In this document: piece after piece, positions 39,192 to 49,682 of the stretch
Layout of the letters: each line of letters begins with the position of its first letter
How positions within the stretch are numbered: position 1 is the stretch's first letter
NCBI RefSeq assembly: GCF_002095535.1
Contig: NZ_MLJI01000001.1
Span: 815,604 to 879,603, forward strand
DNA: 64,000 nt
Source of the DNA: Pantoea cypripedii
GTDB lineage: Bacteria > Pseudomonadota > Gammaproteobacteria > Enterobacterales > Enterobacteriaceae
Direction of reading: 5' to 3'
Program-made: the position numbers and the translations under genes
Notes under the pieces: model-generated
What the model was told of the DNA's origin: nothing
The model's database searches: none
The model's input: only the letters and a program-made list of their open reading frames with translations

Positions 39192-40121
39192 TCAGCGGCT
39201 AATCATAGCCTGTTGCGAACCATTTGAGAATGCCGTTGTCATTTCAACTGGCCTCAGGGCGTTCTCCAGTGGGATCAGACGGATATTCCACTGGTTAATC
39301 GCCGTCTTAAGCAGGGTTTCCAGCGATTCGTCCTGCCAGCCTGGTGATACCGGCTGACCCAAAAAGTGTAATGCCTGCACCAGCAGTGGCCGGGGATCAC
39401 CCGCAGGCAGCGCGGGCGCATGGTTTTGCTTCGATAACTTGTTGCCATCGCCATTCACCGCCAGCGGCAGATGCAGATATTCCGGCACCGGCCAGCCAAA
39501 TTGCTGATACAGCGCAATCTGGCGGACTGTCGGCTCGATCAAATCAGCACCGCGTACAATCTCGGTCATGCCCTGAAAATGGTCATCCACCACCACAGCC
39601 AGGTTATAGGCGAACAGGCCATCGCGGCGATGGATAATAAAATCCTCTTGCGCCAGCCGTGTGTCGGCCAGCAAATGACCCCGCAGACGATCGTCAAAGC
39701 CATACACCGGCGTATGCTGGCGCAGGCGCAACGCGGCGTTTTCCGCTGGCAGCTGCAACTCGCGGCAGTGACCATCATAAAAACCGCCCAGCTGCTGAAT
39801 ACGGCTGCGCGTACAGGTACAGAAATAACTCTGACGCTGCTCCCGCAACCAGTTTAACGCCGCGCGGTAAGCTTCATGACGCTGTGACTGCCACAGCACC
39901 TCACCATCCCAGTGCAAACCATAATGTTCCAGCTGTTGCAGAATGCGGGTTGCGGCACCCGGCACTTCTCGCGGTGGATCGATATCTTCAATACGCACCA
40001 GCCAGCGCCCCTGTTGTGCGCGGGCACTCAGGTAGCTGCCTGTTGCTGCAATCAGCGAGCCAAAATGAAGTTCACCAGAGGGAGAGGGGGCGAAGCGCCC
40101 AATACAGGGAAGGTTAGACAT
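39192..40121 (-). CDS. gluQ: Glutamyl-Q tRNA(Asp) synthetase GluQ
   Basis: A 309-residue truncated paralogue of glutamyl-tRNA synthetase that lacks the anticodon domain and attaches glutamate to queuosine 34 of tRNA(Asp). The HIGH-like motif is in [20 protein letters not shown]; zinc ligands lie in YFCTCTRSR and YDGHC; the KMSKS-like site is NKLSKQNHA. It sits between dksA and pcnB as in E. coli. Confidence 0.95.
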   Translation of the reverse strand: MSNLPCIGRFAPSPSGELHFGSLIAATGSYLSARAQQGRWLVRIEDIDPPREVPGAATRILQQLEHYGLHWDGEVLWQSQRHEAYRAALNWLREQRQSYFCTCTRSRIQQLGGFYDGHCRELQLPAENAALRLRQHTPVYGFDDRLRGHLLADTRLAQEDFIIHRRDGLFAYNLAVVVDDHFQGMTEIVRGADLIEPTVRQIALYQQFGWPVPEYLHLPLAVNGDGNKLSKQNHAPALPAGDPRPLLVQALHFLGQPVSPGWQDESLETLLKTAINQWNIRLIPLENALRPVEMTTAFSNGSQQAMISR

Positions 40122-40193
40122 TGTTTGATGCGCACCGCACGGCGGGAAAACAGTGGTTTTCCCTGCCGTACGGTGACAGTCTGTTCACGGCCA

Positions 40194-40649
40194 TTAGCCT
40201 GCCATCTGTTTCTCGCGGATTTCTGCCAGCGTTTTACAGTCAATGCAGAGATCGGCGGTCGGACGTGCTTCCAGACGACGAATACCAATTTCAACACCGC
40301 AGGATTCGCAGTAGCCGAAATCGTCATCTTCCACTTTCTTCAGCGTCTTCTCGATCTTTTTGATCAGCTTACGCTCACGATCGCGGTTACGCAGTTCCAG
40401 ACTGAATTCCTCTTCCTGCGCGGCACGGTCAACCGGATCCGGGAAGTTGGCAGCTTCATCCTGCATGTGCGACACAGTACGGTCTACTTCATCCCGAAGT
40501 TGATTGCGCCAGGCTTCCAGAATCTTGCGGAAATGGTTCAGCTGGGCTTCGTTCATGTACTCTTCGCCCGGTTTCTCCTGATACGGCTCCACCCCAGCGA
40601 TGGCGAGGATACTCAGGGACGATGTTTTACGGTTTTGCCCTTCTTGCAT
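40194..40649 (-). CDS. dksA: RNA polymerase-binding transcription factor DksA
   Basis: 151 residues from the ATG at 40649, exactly the E. coli length, with AGGAGAA six bases upstream; a start 21 bp earlier is not family-like. The coiled coil carries the acidic tip in [20 protein letters not shown], and the zinc finger has Cys pairs in GYCESCG and LCIDCK. It enters the RNA polymerase secondary channel and enables ppGpp control of transcription. Confidence 0.98.
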   Translation of the reverse strand: MQEGQNRKTSSLSILAIAGVEPYQEKPGEEYMNEAQLNHFRKILEAWRNQLRDEVDRTVSHMQDEAANFPDPVDRAAQEEEFSLELRNRDRERKLIKKIEKTLKKVEDDDFGYCESCGVEIGIRRLEARPTADLCIDCKTLAEIREKQMAG

Positions 40650-40895
40650 GTTGTTTCTCCTGGATAACACGCACTACCCTTGATACATCAGATTGCATGC
40701 GGCAAGGCCGTCTTCCTGCAACCCGAGTTACTTTGGGTTTATCGATTCCCAACAGGGAAAAAAACAGGCCGCTATAAATAGCAGAAGCAATCAAGGTTGG
40801 CAATTATTCATGATCGCACCTTGACAAGCCTGTGAGGAACAGCGTATTTAGCGCACCACTCGGAACATTCCTATCACACCAAATTGCTAAGAATA

Positions 40896-41600
40896 TTACA
40901 ACTCTACCCTTATCGGCCGCGTCAGTAACATTTTTAGCGGGGAGATGTGAGCCTGATACGCCAATACTTCCACGCCACGCCGCTGCGCCTGTACCAGTAG
41001 TTCTGCGTACTGCGCGTCGATATGGCGCGCCGGGGAAACGTCCTCAATCCCCGTATGCAGAACTGCAAACAACAAAACGGCCCGATGGCCTTCTGCCGCG
41101 ATTTGTGTCAGTTCGCGCAGATGCTTTTGCCCGCGAGTCGTCACCGCATCCGGAAAATAGCCTTTACCGTGTTGTAAAAGTGTGACGGACTTGACTTCAA
41201 TATAGCAGTTTGATCTGTCATCTGCCCGCAACAGAAAGTCAATTCGGCTTTTTTCCGTGCCGTATTTTACTTCAGGCTGGCAGTGCTCATAAGAGGATAA
41301 TTCTGGAATCATTGCAGAGATCAGCGCTTCTTTCACCAGCTGATTGGCACGCAGGGTATTGACGCAGATCCAGTGGCCCTGCTGGGTTTCGGTCAATTCC
41401 CAGCTGTGCGGATACTTACGTGTCACGCTATCCGACGTGGAATACCACACCGTATCGCCTGGCGTGGCGCAGCCGGTCATGGCACCGGTATTCGCGCAAT
41501 GAATGGTCAGAGTTTCACCCTCAGGGGTGATCACATCCGCTAAGAAACGCTTATAGCGGCTGATTAAACGGGCCGGTTTGAGAGGTGGGGAGAAAAGCAT
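40896..41600 (-). CDS. sfsA: Sugar fermentation stimulation protein SfsA
   Basis: A 234-residue protein with family blocks [34 protein letters not shown], and ESK-type nuclease-like core around [20 protein letters not shown]. It starts directly after the thpR stop codon. SfsA was named for an effect on maltose use; the fold suggests a nuclease-like or DNA-binding activity, but the role is unsettled. Confidence 0.95.
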   Translation of the reverse strand: MLFSPPLKPARLISRYKRFLADVITPEGETLTIHCANTGAMTGCATPGDTVWYSTSDSVTRKYPHSWELTETQQGHWICVNTLRANQLVKEALISAMIPELSSYEHCQPEVKYGTEKSRIDFLLRADDRSNCYIEVKSVTLLQHGKGYFPDAVTTRGQKHLRELTQIAAEGHRAVLLFAVLHTGIEDVSPARHIDAQYAELLVQAQRRGVEVLAYQAHISPLKMLLTRPIRVEL

Positions 41601-42140
41601 TCAGTCTCCTGTGGTGGCGGATAGCGGCCATCGGGCCAGCGCCTGATAATGGGTGCGGCCTTTCTCGAAACGCGACGAAAACAGCACAAAATGGCTGACA
41701 TCCACCCGCCAGTGAAAACCGCGTGGCGGCAGCGCCACCTTTTGTGTGGCGTTACGCCACAAGGTAACGTGCGGATGAAACGACGGTGCGTTTTGCGCGC
41801 AGCCGTGACGCGCCGCCTGGGCGCGCAGCAGATTTGCCAGTTGCAGTAACCCACGCGGCGGACGCTGACAACCCAGCCACACCACGCCGGGACGCGGCCA
41901 GTGGCCAGCATCATCCAGATCGAGTGCAAAACCGGGTTGCGTGATGCGCGCAGCCAGCTGCTGCAAACGTTGCGAGGTGTCATCGCTGACCTCACCGAGA
42001 AACGCCAGCGTAAGGTGCAGATTCGCTGCCGCAATCGGCCTGCCGACATCTTCAGCAAAATTCTCCGCCCGCCAGCGCACCAGCTGCTGTTGCAGCGCGG
42101 CGGGCAGTTCGAGAGCAAAAAACAGACGTTGCGTTGCCAT
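41601..42140 (-). CDS. thpR: RNA 2',3'-cyclic phosphodiesterase ThpR (LigT)
   Basis: 179 residues from the ATG at 42140. Two catalytic HxTx motifs are present: HLTL in AAANLHLTLAFLGEV and HVTL in FHPHVTLWRNA. This 2H phosphoesterase opens 2',3'-cyclic phosphates on RNA. The frame is open for 100 codons upstream, but that part is antisense to hrpB and not family-like. It is divergent from hrpB with 64 bp between starts and abuts sfsA. Confidence 0.94.
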   Translation of the reverse strand: MATQRLFFALELPAALQQQLVRWRAENFAEDVGRPIAAANLHLTLAFLGEVSDDTSQRLQQLAARITQPGFALDLDDAGHWPRPGVVWLGCQRPPRGLLQLANLLRAQAARHGCAQNAPSFHPHVTLWRNATQKVALPPRGFHWRVDVSHFVLFSSRFEKGRTHYQALARWPLSATTGD

Positions 42141-42204
42141 GATGGACTCTGCGGGGAATGCTACAATGCGCGCCATCTTAGCACAGGCAGAAACGGAGTT
42201 GAGT

Positions 42205-44643
42205 GTGAGTGAGTTACCGGTAAGCGAGGTGCTGCCTGAACTGCTGGCCGCGCTGGCGCAGTCGCCGCAGGTACTGCTGGCGGCACCCACCGGCGCAGGT
42301 AAATCCACCTGGCTACCTTTACAACTGCTGCAACAGGCGCAGTTACCGGGCCGCATCATTATGCTGGAACCGCGACGGCTGGCCGCCCGCAATGTGGCAC
42401 AGCGGCTGGCGGAATTGCTCGGCGAACAACCGGGCGGCACCGTCGGCTATCGCCTGCGCGGGGAAAATTGCTGTGGGGCCGATACCCGGCTGGAAGTGGT
42501 CACCGAAGGTATTCTGACGCGCATGCTGCAACGCGATCCGATGCTGGAAGGGGTCTCTCTGGTGATCCTTGATGAGTTTCATGAGCGTAGCCTGCAGGCA
42601 GATCTGGCGCTGGCGCTGCTGCTGGATGTGCAGCAGGGGCTACGTGATGATCTGAAAATTCTGCTGATGTCGGCGACGCTGGATAACCAACGCCTGCGCA
42701 GCCTGCTGCCGGATGCCCCGTTTATCGCCTCGGAGGGCCGCAGCTTCCCGGTGACCCGTCGTTATGCCTCGCTGAATAATCAACAGCGGTTTGAGGAGGC
42801 GGTGGCACGGGAAGTGGCGCAGCTGCTGCGTGAAGAGCAAGGATCGTTGTTGCTGTTCCTGCCGGGCGTGGCGGAAATCGAACGCGTCAAACGTGAGCTG
42901 GAAGCGCGGGTGAGCGAAGATGTTGATCTCTCTCCTTTATATGGTGCGTTATCGCTTGAAGCTCAACGCCGGGCGATTCTGCCGTCGCCGCCGGGCCGCC
43001 GCAAAGTGGTGCTGGCCACCAATATCGCGGAAACCAGCCTGACGATTGAAGGTATCCGGCTGGTGGTGGATAGCGCGCTGGAGCGCGCGGCGCAGTTTGA
43101 GGTGCGCAGTGGCGTGACCCGGCTGCAAACGCAGCGCATCAGCCAGGCTTCCATGATGCAGCGCGCAGGGCGTGCCGGACGTCTCGAACCGGGTATCTGC
43201 CTGCATCTGCTGCCGCAGGAGCAGGCATTAAGGGCGGCGGCCCAGAGCGAGCCGGAAATCCTGCACAGTGACCTGGCCTCGCTGCAAATCGATCTGCTGC
43301 AATGGGGTTGCCCGGATGTTGCACAACTCAGCTGGCTGGATATGCCGCCTGCACGCCATCTGCGTGCGGCGCGGGAGTTGCTGGCCCGGCTGGGAGCATT
43401 AGATGAGGCGGAGCGATTAACCGCGACCGGGCGCAAAATGGCCGAATTGGGCAGCGATCCGCGTCTGAGCGCCATCCTGTGTGCGGCCGGACAAGATAAG
43501 AATGCCATCGCCAGCGCCGCGCTACTGGTGGCGATTCTGGAGGAGCCGCCGCGCAGCGGCAGTGCTGACCTGCGTGATGCGCTGCATCGTCCACAATCGA
43601 TGTGGCAACGGCGCGCCCGTCAGTGGCAGCAGCGTCTCAATGCCAGCGGCGGCAATGTCGATGCCGATCTTTTCCCGGCGTTACTGGCTGCCGGATTTGC
43701 CGACCGGCTGGCGCAGCGCCGTGGCAGCAGCGCGCGTTATCAGCTGGCGAACGGTATTGGCGCGATGCTGGATGAGCAGGATGGCCTGAGCCGTAGCGAA
43801 TGGCTGATGGCTCCCTCCTTATTACAGGGGGCCAGCGCGGCCGATGCGCGTATCCTGCTGGCGCTGCCGGTGGATATCGATCAACTGCGGCAGCAATGCC
43901 CGCATTTGGTGGAGCAACGCACCGATGTGGAGTGGGATGAAGAGAAAGGGACGCTGCGCGCCTGGCGGCGTGAAGTGGTGGGTGCACTGGTCCTGAAAGC
44001 ACAACCGCTGGCGCGCCCGGAACCGGAAGTGTTACATGCGGCGATGCTGCGCTGGATCCGCGAAAAAGGTCTGGCGGTGCTGGGCTGGACGCCGGAAGCG
44101 GAACAGCTGCGCCTGCGTTTGCATTGTGCTGCGTTGTGGCTGCCGGAAGAGGACTGGCCGTCACTGGATGACGAGACCTTGCTGGATACGCTGGAAAGCT
44201 GGCTGCTGCCGGAGATGAGTACGGTGCGCGATTTGAAGGGCTTGCAGAGCGTCAATCTTGTCAGCGCATTATTACATTTGCTGACATGGTCACAACGCCA
44301 GCGGCTGGATAGTGTGCTGCCAACTCATTACACTGTGCCGACCGGAAGCCGCCTGCCGATCCGCTACGATGCAGAGAAGCCACCCGCGTTAGCGGTGCGT
44401 ATTCAGGAAATGTTTGGTGAAGCGCGCAATCCGGCTGTGGCTGATGGACGGGTACCGCTGGTATTGGAGCTGTTGTCTCCGGCACACCGACCGTTGCAGA
44501 TCACCCGTGACCTGGCGGCGTTCTGGTGTGGAGCATATCCTGAAGTACAGAAAGAGATGAAAGGGCGCTATCCCAAACATCCCTGGCCGGATGATCCGGC
44601 CAACGCCTTACCAACGAGGCGGACTAAAAAATTTTCATCGTGA
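42205..44643 (+). CDS. hrpB: ATP-dependent helicase HrpB
   Basis: 812 residues from a GTG at 42205 with GGAG six bases upstream, which gives the N terminus MSELPVSEVLPELLAAL close to E. coli. The DExH helicase core has Walker A APTGAGKSTWLPLQ, motif II ILDEFHERSLQ, SATLDN, and motif VI QRAGRAGRLEPG. The C-terminal HrpB domain ends with EVQKEMKGRYPKHPWPDDPA. It is an RNA-helicase-like protein without an established role. The open frame reaches back to 41941, but that part overlaps thpR. Confidence 0.95.
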   Translation: MSELPVSEVLPELLAALAQSPQVLLAAPTGAGKSTWLPLQLLQQAQLPGRIIMLEPRRLAARNVAQRLAELLGEQPGGTVGYRLRGENCCGADTRLEVVTEGILTRMLQRDPMLEGVSLVILDEFHERSLQADLALALLLDVQQGLRDDLKILLMSATLDNQRLRSLLPDAPFIASEGRSFPVTRRYASLNNQQRFEEAVAREVAQLLREEQGSLLLFLPGVAEIERVKRELEARVSEDVDLSPLYGALSLEAQRRAILPSPPGRRKVVLATNIAETSLTIEGIRLVVDSALERAAQFEVRSGVTRLQTQRISQASMMQRAGRAGRLEPGICLHLLPQEQALRAAAQSEPEILHSDLASLQIDLLQWGCPDVAQLSWLDMPPARHLRAARELLARLGALDEAERLTATGRKMAELGSDPRLSAILCAAGQDKNAIASAALLVAILEEPPRSGSADLRDALHRPQSMWQRRARQWQQRLNASGGNVDADLFPALLAAGFADRLAQRRGSSARYQLANGIGAMLDEQDGLSRSEWLMAPSLLQGASAADARILLALPVDIDQLRQQCPHLVEQRTDVEWDEEKGTLRAWRREVVGALVLKAQPLARPEPEVLHAAMLRWIREKGLAVLGWTPEAEQLRLRLHCAALWLPEEDWPSLDDETLLDTLESWLLPEMSTVRDLKGLQSVNLVSALLHLLTWSQRQRLDSVLPTHYTVPTGSRLPIRYDAEKPPALAVRIQEMFGEARNPAVADGRVPLVLELLSPAHRPLQITRDLAAFWCGAYPEVQKEMKGRYPKHPWPDDPANALPTRRTKKFSS

Positions 44644-44739
44644 TCCTTTGGTATCGAATTCAGAGGGTTCTGCCATGCGCAGCACGAGAAAGCAGTTAGA
44701 GTAACGGCGCAGCCGTAGCTATGCCTGGAGAATAAAAGC

Positions 44740-47229
44740 ATGTCTGGGAACGATCGCGAACCGATTGGGCGCAAAGGAAAACAGCCCAAACCACCGCGCA
44801 GCATCGCGCGCCGGGGTCGCCGCAGGGAACTTGATGATGATACAGAGCAGGATGATGAGGAGAGTGAGCCAGTGCCACGTAAAGGTAAAGGAAAACGCCC
44901 GCCGCGCGCGAAACGCCGCTGGTTAGGCTGGTTCATCAAACTATTCCTGGTGTTTGTGGTGGTGATGGTCATCTGGGGCGTCTATCTCGACTCAGAAATC
45001 CGCAGCCGTATCGACGGTAAAGTGTGGCAATTGCCTGCTGCCGTTTATGGCCGCATGGTCAGCCTCGAACCGGGAATGCCTTACGACAAAAAAGAAATGA
45101 TTGCGCTGCTGGAAGGCACGCAATATCGCGAAGTCTCGCGCATTACCCGCCCTGGCGAGTTTAGCGTGAAGGGTAACACGATCGACCTGCTACGCCGTCC
45201 GTTTGATTTCCCGGACAGCAAAGAGGGGCAGATCCGTGCCCGTATGAGTTTCAGCAATAACGAGCTGAGCGAGATTAAAAACCTCGATACCGGGCGTGAT
45301 TTTGGCTTCTTCCGCCTCGATCCGCGCCTGATCACCATGTTGCAGTCCCCGAACGGTGAACAGCGCCTGTTTGTGCCGCGCGCCGGTTTCCCGGATCTGC
45401 TGGTTGATACGCTGATCGCCACCGAAGACCGCCACTTCTACGAGCACGATGGCATCAGCCCGTACTCGATCGGTCGTGCGTTCCTCGCTAACATCACCGC
45501 CGGTAAAGCGGTGCAGGGCGGCAGTACCCTGACGCAGCAGCTGGTGAAAAACCTGTTCCTCACCAACGAGCGTTCGCTGTGGCGTAAAGCGCGTGAGGCC
45601 TATATGGCGATCATCATGGATGCGCGCTACAGCAAAGATCGCATTCTGGAGCTGTACCTCAACGAGGTGTACCTCGGCCAGGCCGGTAACGATCAGATCC
45701 GCGGCTTCCCGCTGGCGAGTCTGTACTACTTTGGTCGTCCGGTGGATGAGCTGAGCCTCGATCAGCAGGCGATGCTGGTGGGGATGGTGAAAGGCGCTTC
45801 GCTGTATAACCCGTGGCGTAATCCGCAGCTGGCACTGGAACGTCGTAACCTGGTGTTGCGTCTGTTGCAGCAGCAAAAGATTATCGACGAGGAGCTGTAC
45901 AACATGCTGTCGGCGCGTCCGCTGGGCGTGCAGCCGAAGGGCGGGGTGATTACACCGCAGCCTGCCTTTATGCAGATGGTACGTAACGAGTTGCAGGCCA
46001 AACTCGGCGATAAAATGAAAGATCTCTCCGGCGTGAAGATCTTCACTACGCTGGACCCGATTTCCCAGGATGCGGCGGAGAAAGCGGTGGAAGACGGTAT
46101 TCCGACGCTGAAGAAACAACGCGGCCTGAAAGATCTGGAAACCGCGATGGTGGTGGTGGACCGCTTCAGTGGTGAAGTCCGCGCCATGGTCGGTGGCTCT
46201 GATCCGCAGTTCGCCGGTTATAACCGTGCGTTGCAGGCGCGTCGTTCCATCGGTTCACTGGCAAAACCGGCCACCTATCTGACCGCGCTGAGCCAGCCGA
46301 ATAGCTATCGTCTCAACAGCTGGATCGCCGATGAACCTATCGCGCTGAAACAGCCGAACGGCACCGTCTGGAAACCGCTCAACGATGATCGTCGCTTCAG
46401 CGGCAAAGTGATGCTGGTGGATGCGCTGACCAACTCGATGAACGTGCCGACGGTTAACCTCGGTATGACGCTGGGACTGAATTCGGTGGTGGATACCTGG
46501 GCGAAACTCGGTGTGCCGAAAGACCAGCTGAACCCGGTTCCGGCGATGTTGCTCGGTGCGCTTAACCTGACGCCGGTGGAAGTGGCGCAGGCGTTCCAGT
46601 CCATCGCCAGTGGCGGCAACCGTGCTGAGCTGTCGGCGGTACGTTCGGTGATTGCGGAAGACGGTACCGTGTTGTATCAAAGCTTCCCGCAGGCACAGCG
46701 TGTGGAGCCGCCGCAGGCCGCGTATCTGACGCTGTACAGCATGCAGCAGGTGGCGGATCACGGTACGGCGCGTGCGCTGGGTGCGCGTTTCCCGAATGCG
46801 CATCTGGCGGGCAAAACCGGTACCACCAATGACCTGGTCGATAGCTGGTTTGCCGGTATCGATGGCAAAGAAGTGGCGATCACCTGGGTAGGCCGCGACA
46901 ACAACCAGTCAACCAAGCTGTACGGTGCCAGTGGTGCGATGCAGCTGTATCGCCGCTACCTCGATAACCAGGCACCGATGCCGCTGGTATTGACGCCGCC
47001 GGAAGATATCAGCCAGATGAATATTGATTCGGCCGGTAACTTTGTCTGCGGCTCCGGCAGCAGTACCTGGCGCACGTTGCCGGTGTGGACGCTTGATCCG
47101 AACTCCCTGTGTCAGCAGCAACAGCAGCAGGTTCAGCAGCAGCAACAGTTGCAACAGCAGCAGCAGGAAGAACAGAAAGACAGCAACGGCGTTGCTGGCT
47201 GGATTAAAGAGATGTTCGGCAACAACTAA
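44740..47229 (+). CDS. mrcB: Penicillin-binding protein 1b MrcB
   Basis: An 829-residue bifunctional peptidoglycan synthase (844 in E. coli). A basic cytoplasmic tail precedes one membrane anchor (near residues 66-84). The glycosyltransferase domain has [10 protein letters not shown] and [17 protein letters not shown]. The transpeptidase has Ser506 in SLAK, SMN ([11 protein letters not shown]) and KTGTTND. The C terminus ends in a long Gln-rich run before the conserved [16 protein letters not shown]. It polymerises and cross-links glycan strands on the outer face of the inner membrane and is activated by LpoB through the UB2H domain. Confidence 0.97.
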   Translation: MSGNDREPIGRKGKQPKPPRSIARRGRRRELDDDTEQDDEESEPVPRKGKGKRPPRAKRRWLGWFIKLFLVFVVVMVIWGVYLDSEIRSRIDGKVWQLPAAVYGRMVSLEPGMPYDKKEMIALLEGTQYREVSRITRPGEFSVKGNTIDLLRRPFDFPDSKEGQIRARMSFSNNELSEIKNLDTGRDFGFFRLDPRLITMLQSPNGEQRLFVPRAGFPDLLVDTLIATEDRHFYEHDGISPYSIGRAFLANITAGKAVQGGSTLTQQLVKNLFLTNERSLWRKAREAYMAIIMDARYSKDRILELYLNEVYLGQAGNDQIRGFPLASLYYFGRPVDELSLDQQAMLVGMVKGASLYNPWRNPQLALERRNLVLRLLQQQKIIDEELYNMLSARPLGVQPKGGVITPQPAFMQMVRNELQAKLGDKMKDLSGVKIFTTLDPISQDAAEKAVEDGIPTLKKQRGLKDLETAMVVVDRFSGEVRAMVGGSDPQFAGYNRALQARRSIGSLAKPATYLTALSQPNSYRLNSWIADEPIALKQPNGTVWKPLNDDRRFSGKVMLVDALTNSMNVPTVNLGMTLGLNSVVDTWAKLGVPKDQLNPVPAMLLGALNLTPVEVAQAFQSIASGGNRAELSAVRSVIAEDGTVLYQSFPQAQRVEPPQAAYLTLYSMQQVADHGTARALGARFPNAHLAGKTGTTNDLVDSWFAGIDGKEVAITWVGRDNNQSTKLYGASGAMQLYRRYLDNQAPMPLVLTPPEDISQMNIDSAGNFVCGSGSSTWRTLPVWTLDPNSLCQQQQQQVQQQQQLQQQQQEEQKDSNGVAGWIKEMFGNN

Positions 47230-47242
47230 GTGGCTGAAATCT

Positions 47243-47271
47243 AAAAAAGGGTGCTGTGGCACCCTTTTTTT
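47243..47271 (+). terminator. Rho-independent terminator of mrcB
   Basis: AAAAAGGGTGC pairs with GCACCCTTTTTT around a TGTG loop, 14 bp after the mrcB stop, with a T-run. Confidence 0.93.
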
Positions 47272-47378
47272 ATGGCCGTTTTTTCGTAACAAAAATGAAC
47301 GAACTTGCGGCAAACGCACCGCCATCAGGCTTTATATCTTGCGGATCTTGCGACACTTCGCCTAAAATCCAACCTTTC

Positions 47379-47397
47379 TAATAATCATTCTCGTTTA
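47379..47397 (+). promoter_or_regulatory. Fur box upstream of fhuA
   Basis: TAATAATCATTCTCGTTTA matches the Fur consensus GATAATGATAATCATTATC in its AATAATCATTCTC core. It lies 38 bp before the fhuA start, and iron repression of this operon is well established in relatives. Confidence 0.75.
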
Positions 47398-47435
47398 CAT
47401 TCGCCTGCACCGACTTTTTTTCGAGAGATCCTGAT

Positions 47436-49640
47436 ATGAATGCGCGAACTGTTTCCTTTCCGCGCGGAACGTCTACCAAACGTCCGCTCGCTTTACTGAT
47501 TTCCTTAATCCTGGGCTCCCTGAGCGCGCAAGCGCTGGCTGAAGATACCGTCGTGGTCACCGCCGATGGGGGTTCTGCCGCTCCACAGGAAAGTGCCTGG
47601 GGACCGGCACCAACCATCGCCGCGAAACGCAGCGCCACAGCCACTAAAACCGATACGCCGATCGAGAAGACGCCGCAGTCGGTTTCTGTGGTCACTCAGG
47701 AAGAAATGGCGATGCACAATGTCCAGTCGGTCAAACGTGCCTTCAGCTATACCCCTGGTATCAGCGATAACCGCGGCAGCTCGGATGTGATCGATGCTTT
47801 CTCCATTCGTGGCTTCAGCGAAACCAACACCAACCAATATCTCGATGGCCTGAAGTTGCAGGGCGATAACTACTCCGAGTTTGCCATCGATCCTTACTTC
47901 CTTGAGCGCGCCGAATTGCTGCGTGGCCCGGCTTCGGTGTTGTACGGCAAAAGCAACCCAGGTGGTGTGGTGTCGCTGGTGAGTAAGCGTCCGACCCAGG
48001 AAACCTTACGTGAAGTGCAGTTCCAGATGGGGACGGATAACCGTTTCTCCACCGGTTTCGATTTTGGTGGCGCGCTGGATGACAGCGGCGTTTACAGCTA
48101 TCGCCTGACCGGACTGGCACGCAGCCAGGATGCGCAGCAGGAGATGAACAAAGAGAAGCGCTACACCATCGCGCCTTCCTTTAGCTGGCGTCCCGATGCC
48201 AACACCCGTTTCGATCTGCTGACCTATTTCCAGAACGAACCCGAAACCGGCTACTACGGCTGGCTGCCGCGTGAAGGCACCGTGGTGCCGATTATTCGTC
48301 CTGACGGCAGCCAGTACAAACTGCCGACCAACTTTGATGAAGGCGAACCGAGCAACAAGATTTCGCGCAACACCAAAATGGTGGGTTACAGCTTTGAGCA
48401 CAGCTTCAACGACACCTGGACGGTGCGTCAGAATCTGCGCTATGCCGACCTGCGTACCGATTATCGCAGCATTTACGGCAGCAGTTTTAATCCTGAGACA
48501 TTGCAAATTAATCGTGGCTCCGCGGTTTCAGATGAACACTTAAATGAATTCTCAGTTGATACCCAGGCACAGGCGAAATTTAACACAGGAGCCTTGAGCC
48601 ATACTCTGCTGATGGGCGTTGATTATCAGCAAATGCGTAATGATATCAATGCACAGTTTGGTACTGCCAGCAGCCTGAACGCCGTTAATCCACAGTACGG
48701 GAATGATACGGTGACGCCGTTTGCAGATCCCTATCAACATCTGGACAAACAACGGCAGACCGGCCTGTATACACAGGATCAGATGGAGTGGAATCGCTGG
48801 GTGTTAACGCTGGGTGGTCGTTACGATTACGCCATGACATCGGTGTATGACCGTGTGGCCAGTTCCCTCGATCGTCAAAACGACCAGGCATTTACCTGGC
48901 GCGGCGGTCTGAATTACGTGTTCGACAATGGTATCGCGCCGTATTTCAGTTACAGCGAAGCTTTCATTCCTAATTCCGGTTCAACTTTTGATGGTAAGGC
49001 GTTCGATCCATCACGTGCCAAACAATATGAAGCGGGCATCAAATATGTACCTAAAGATCGCCCAATTGTTATCACGGCGGCGGTGTATCAACTGACCAAA
49101 AACAATAACCTGACAGCCGATCCTGAGCATCAATATGCCAGTATCCAGACGGGTGAGATCCGCTCACGCGGTGTGGAACTGGAAGCGAAAGCGGCGCTGA
49201 GCGCCAATATCAACCTGACAGCGGGTTATAGCTACACCGATGCGGAGTACACCGAAGATACCACGCTGAAAGGAAAAACCCCGGTGCAGGTACCGAAGCA
49301 AACTGCGTCCGTGTGGGGAGATTATACCTTCCACGAAACCGCACTTTCTGGCCTGACGCTGGGTGCTGGTGTGCGTTATACCGGTGCCAGCAAAGGGCTT
49401 TATGCTGATACCGAGGCAAACGGCAGCAATGCTAACCAAAACTTCGATGTGAAGGGCTATACCGTGGTTGATGCAGCAGTGAAATATGATCTGGCTCGTT
49501 TTGGCCTGCCGGGATCGTCGCTGGGTATCAACGTCAACAACCTGTTTGATCGCGAGTATGTCGCCAGCTGCTACCGCGAATATGCCTGCTACTGGGGCAC
49601 CGATCGCCAGATTGTTGGTACTGCAACCTTCCGTTTCTGA
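47436..49640 (+). CDS. fhuA: Ferrichrome outer-membrane TonB-dependent receptor FhuA
   Basis: A 734-residue receptor (747 in E. coli). The signal peptide ends near SAQALA; the TonB box follows at DTVVVTA. The plug domain (PQSVSVVTQEEMAMHNVQSV, then ELLRGPASVLYGKSNPGGVV) and the 22-strand barrel ending in Phe (GTATFRF) are clear. It imports ferrichrome and serves phages and colicins in relatives. A Fur box lies upstream, and fhuC, fhuD and fhuB follow. The part at about 48480-49170, coding for barrel loops, looks more AT-rich than its surroundings. Confidence 0.94.
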   Translation: MNARTVSFPRGTSTKRPLALLISLILGSLSAQALAEDTVVVTADGGSAAPQESAWGPAPTIAAKRSATATKTDTPIEKTPQSVSVVTQEEMAMHNVQSVKRAFSYTPGISDNRGSSDVIDAFSIRGFSETNTNQYLDGLKLQGDNYSEFAIDPYFLERAELLRGPASVLYGKSNPGGVVSLVSKRPTQETLREVQFQMGTDNRFSTGFDFGGALDDSGVYSYRLTGLARSQDAQQEMNKEKRYTIAPSFSWRPDANTRFDLLTYFQNEPETGYYGWLPREGTVVPIIRPDGSQYKLPTNFDEGEPSNKISRNTKMVGYSFEHSFNDTWTVRQNLRYADLRTDYRSIYGSSFNPETLQINRGSAVSDEHLNEFSVDTQAQAKFNTGALSHTLLMGVDYQQMRNDINAQFGTASSLNAVNPQYGNDTVTPFADPYQHLDKQRQTGLYTQDQMEWNRWVLTLGGRYDYAMTSVYDRVASSLDRQNDQAFTWRGGLNYVFDNGIAPYFSYSEAFIPNSGSTFDGKAFDPSRAKQYEAGIKYVPKDRPIVITAAVYQLTKNNNLTADPEHQYASIQTGEIRSRGVELEAKAALSANINLTAGYSYTDAEYTEDTTLKGKTPVQVPKQTASVWGDYTFHETALSGLTLGAGVRYTGASKGLYADTEANGSNANQNFDVKGYTVVDAAVKYDLARFGLPGSSLGINVNNLFDREYVASCYREYACYWGTDRQIVGTATFRF

Positions 49641-49682
49641 TAGAAAAGGGCGCGGAATGCGCCCGTAACGCCAGGGATTATC

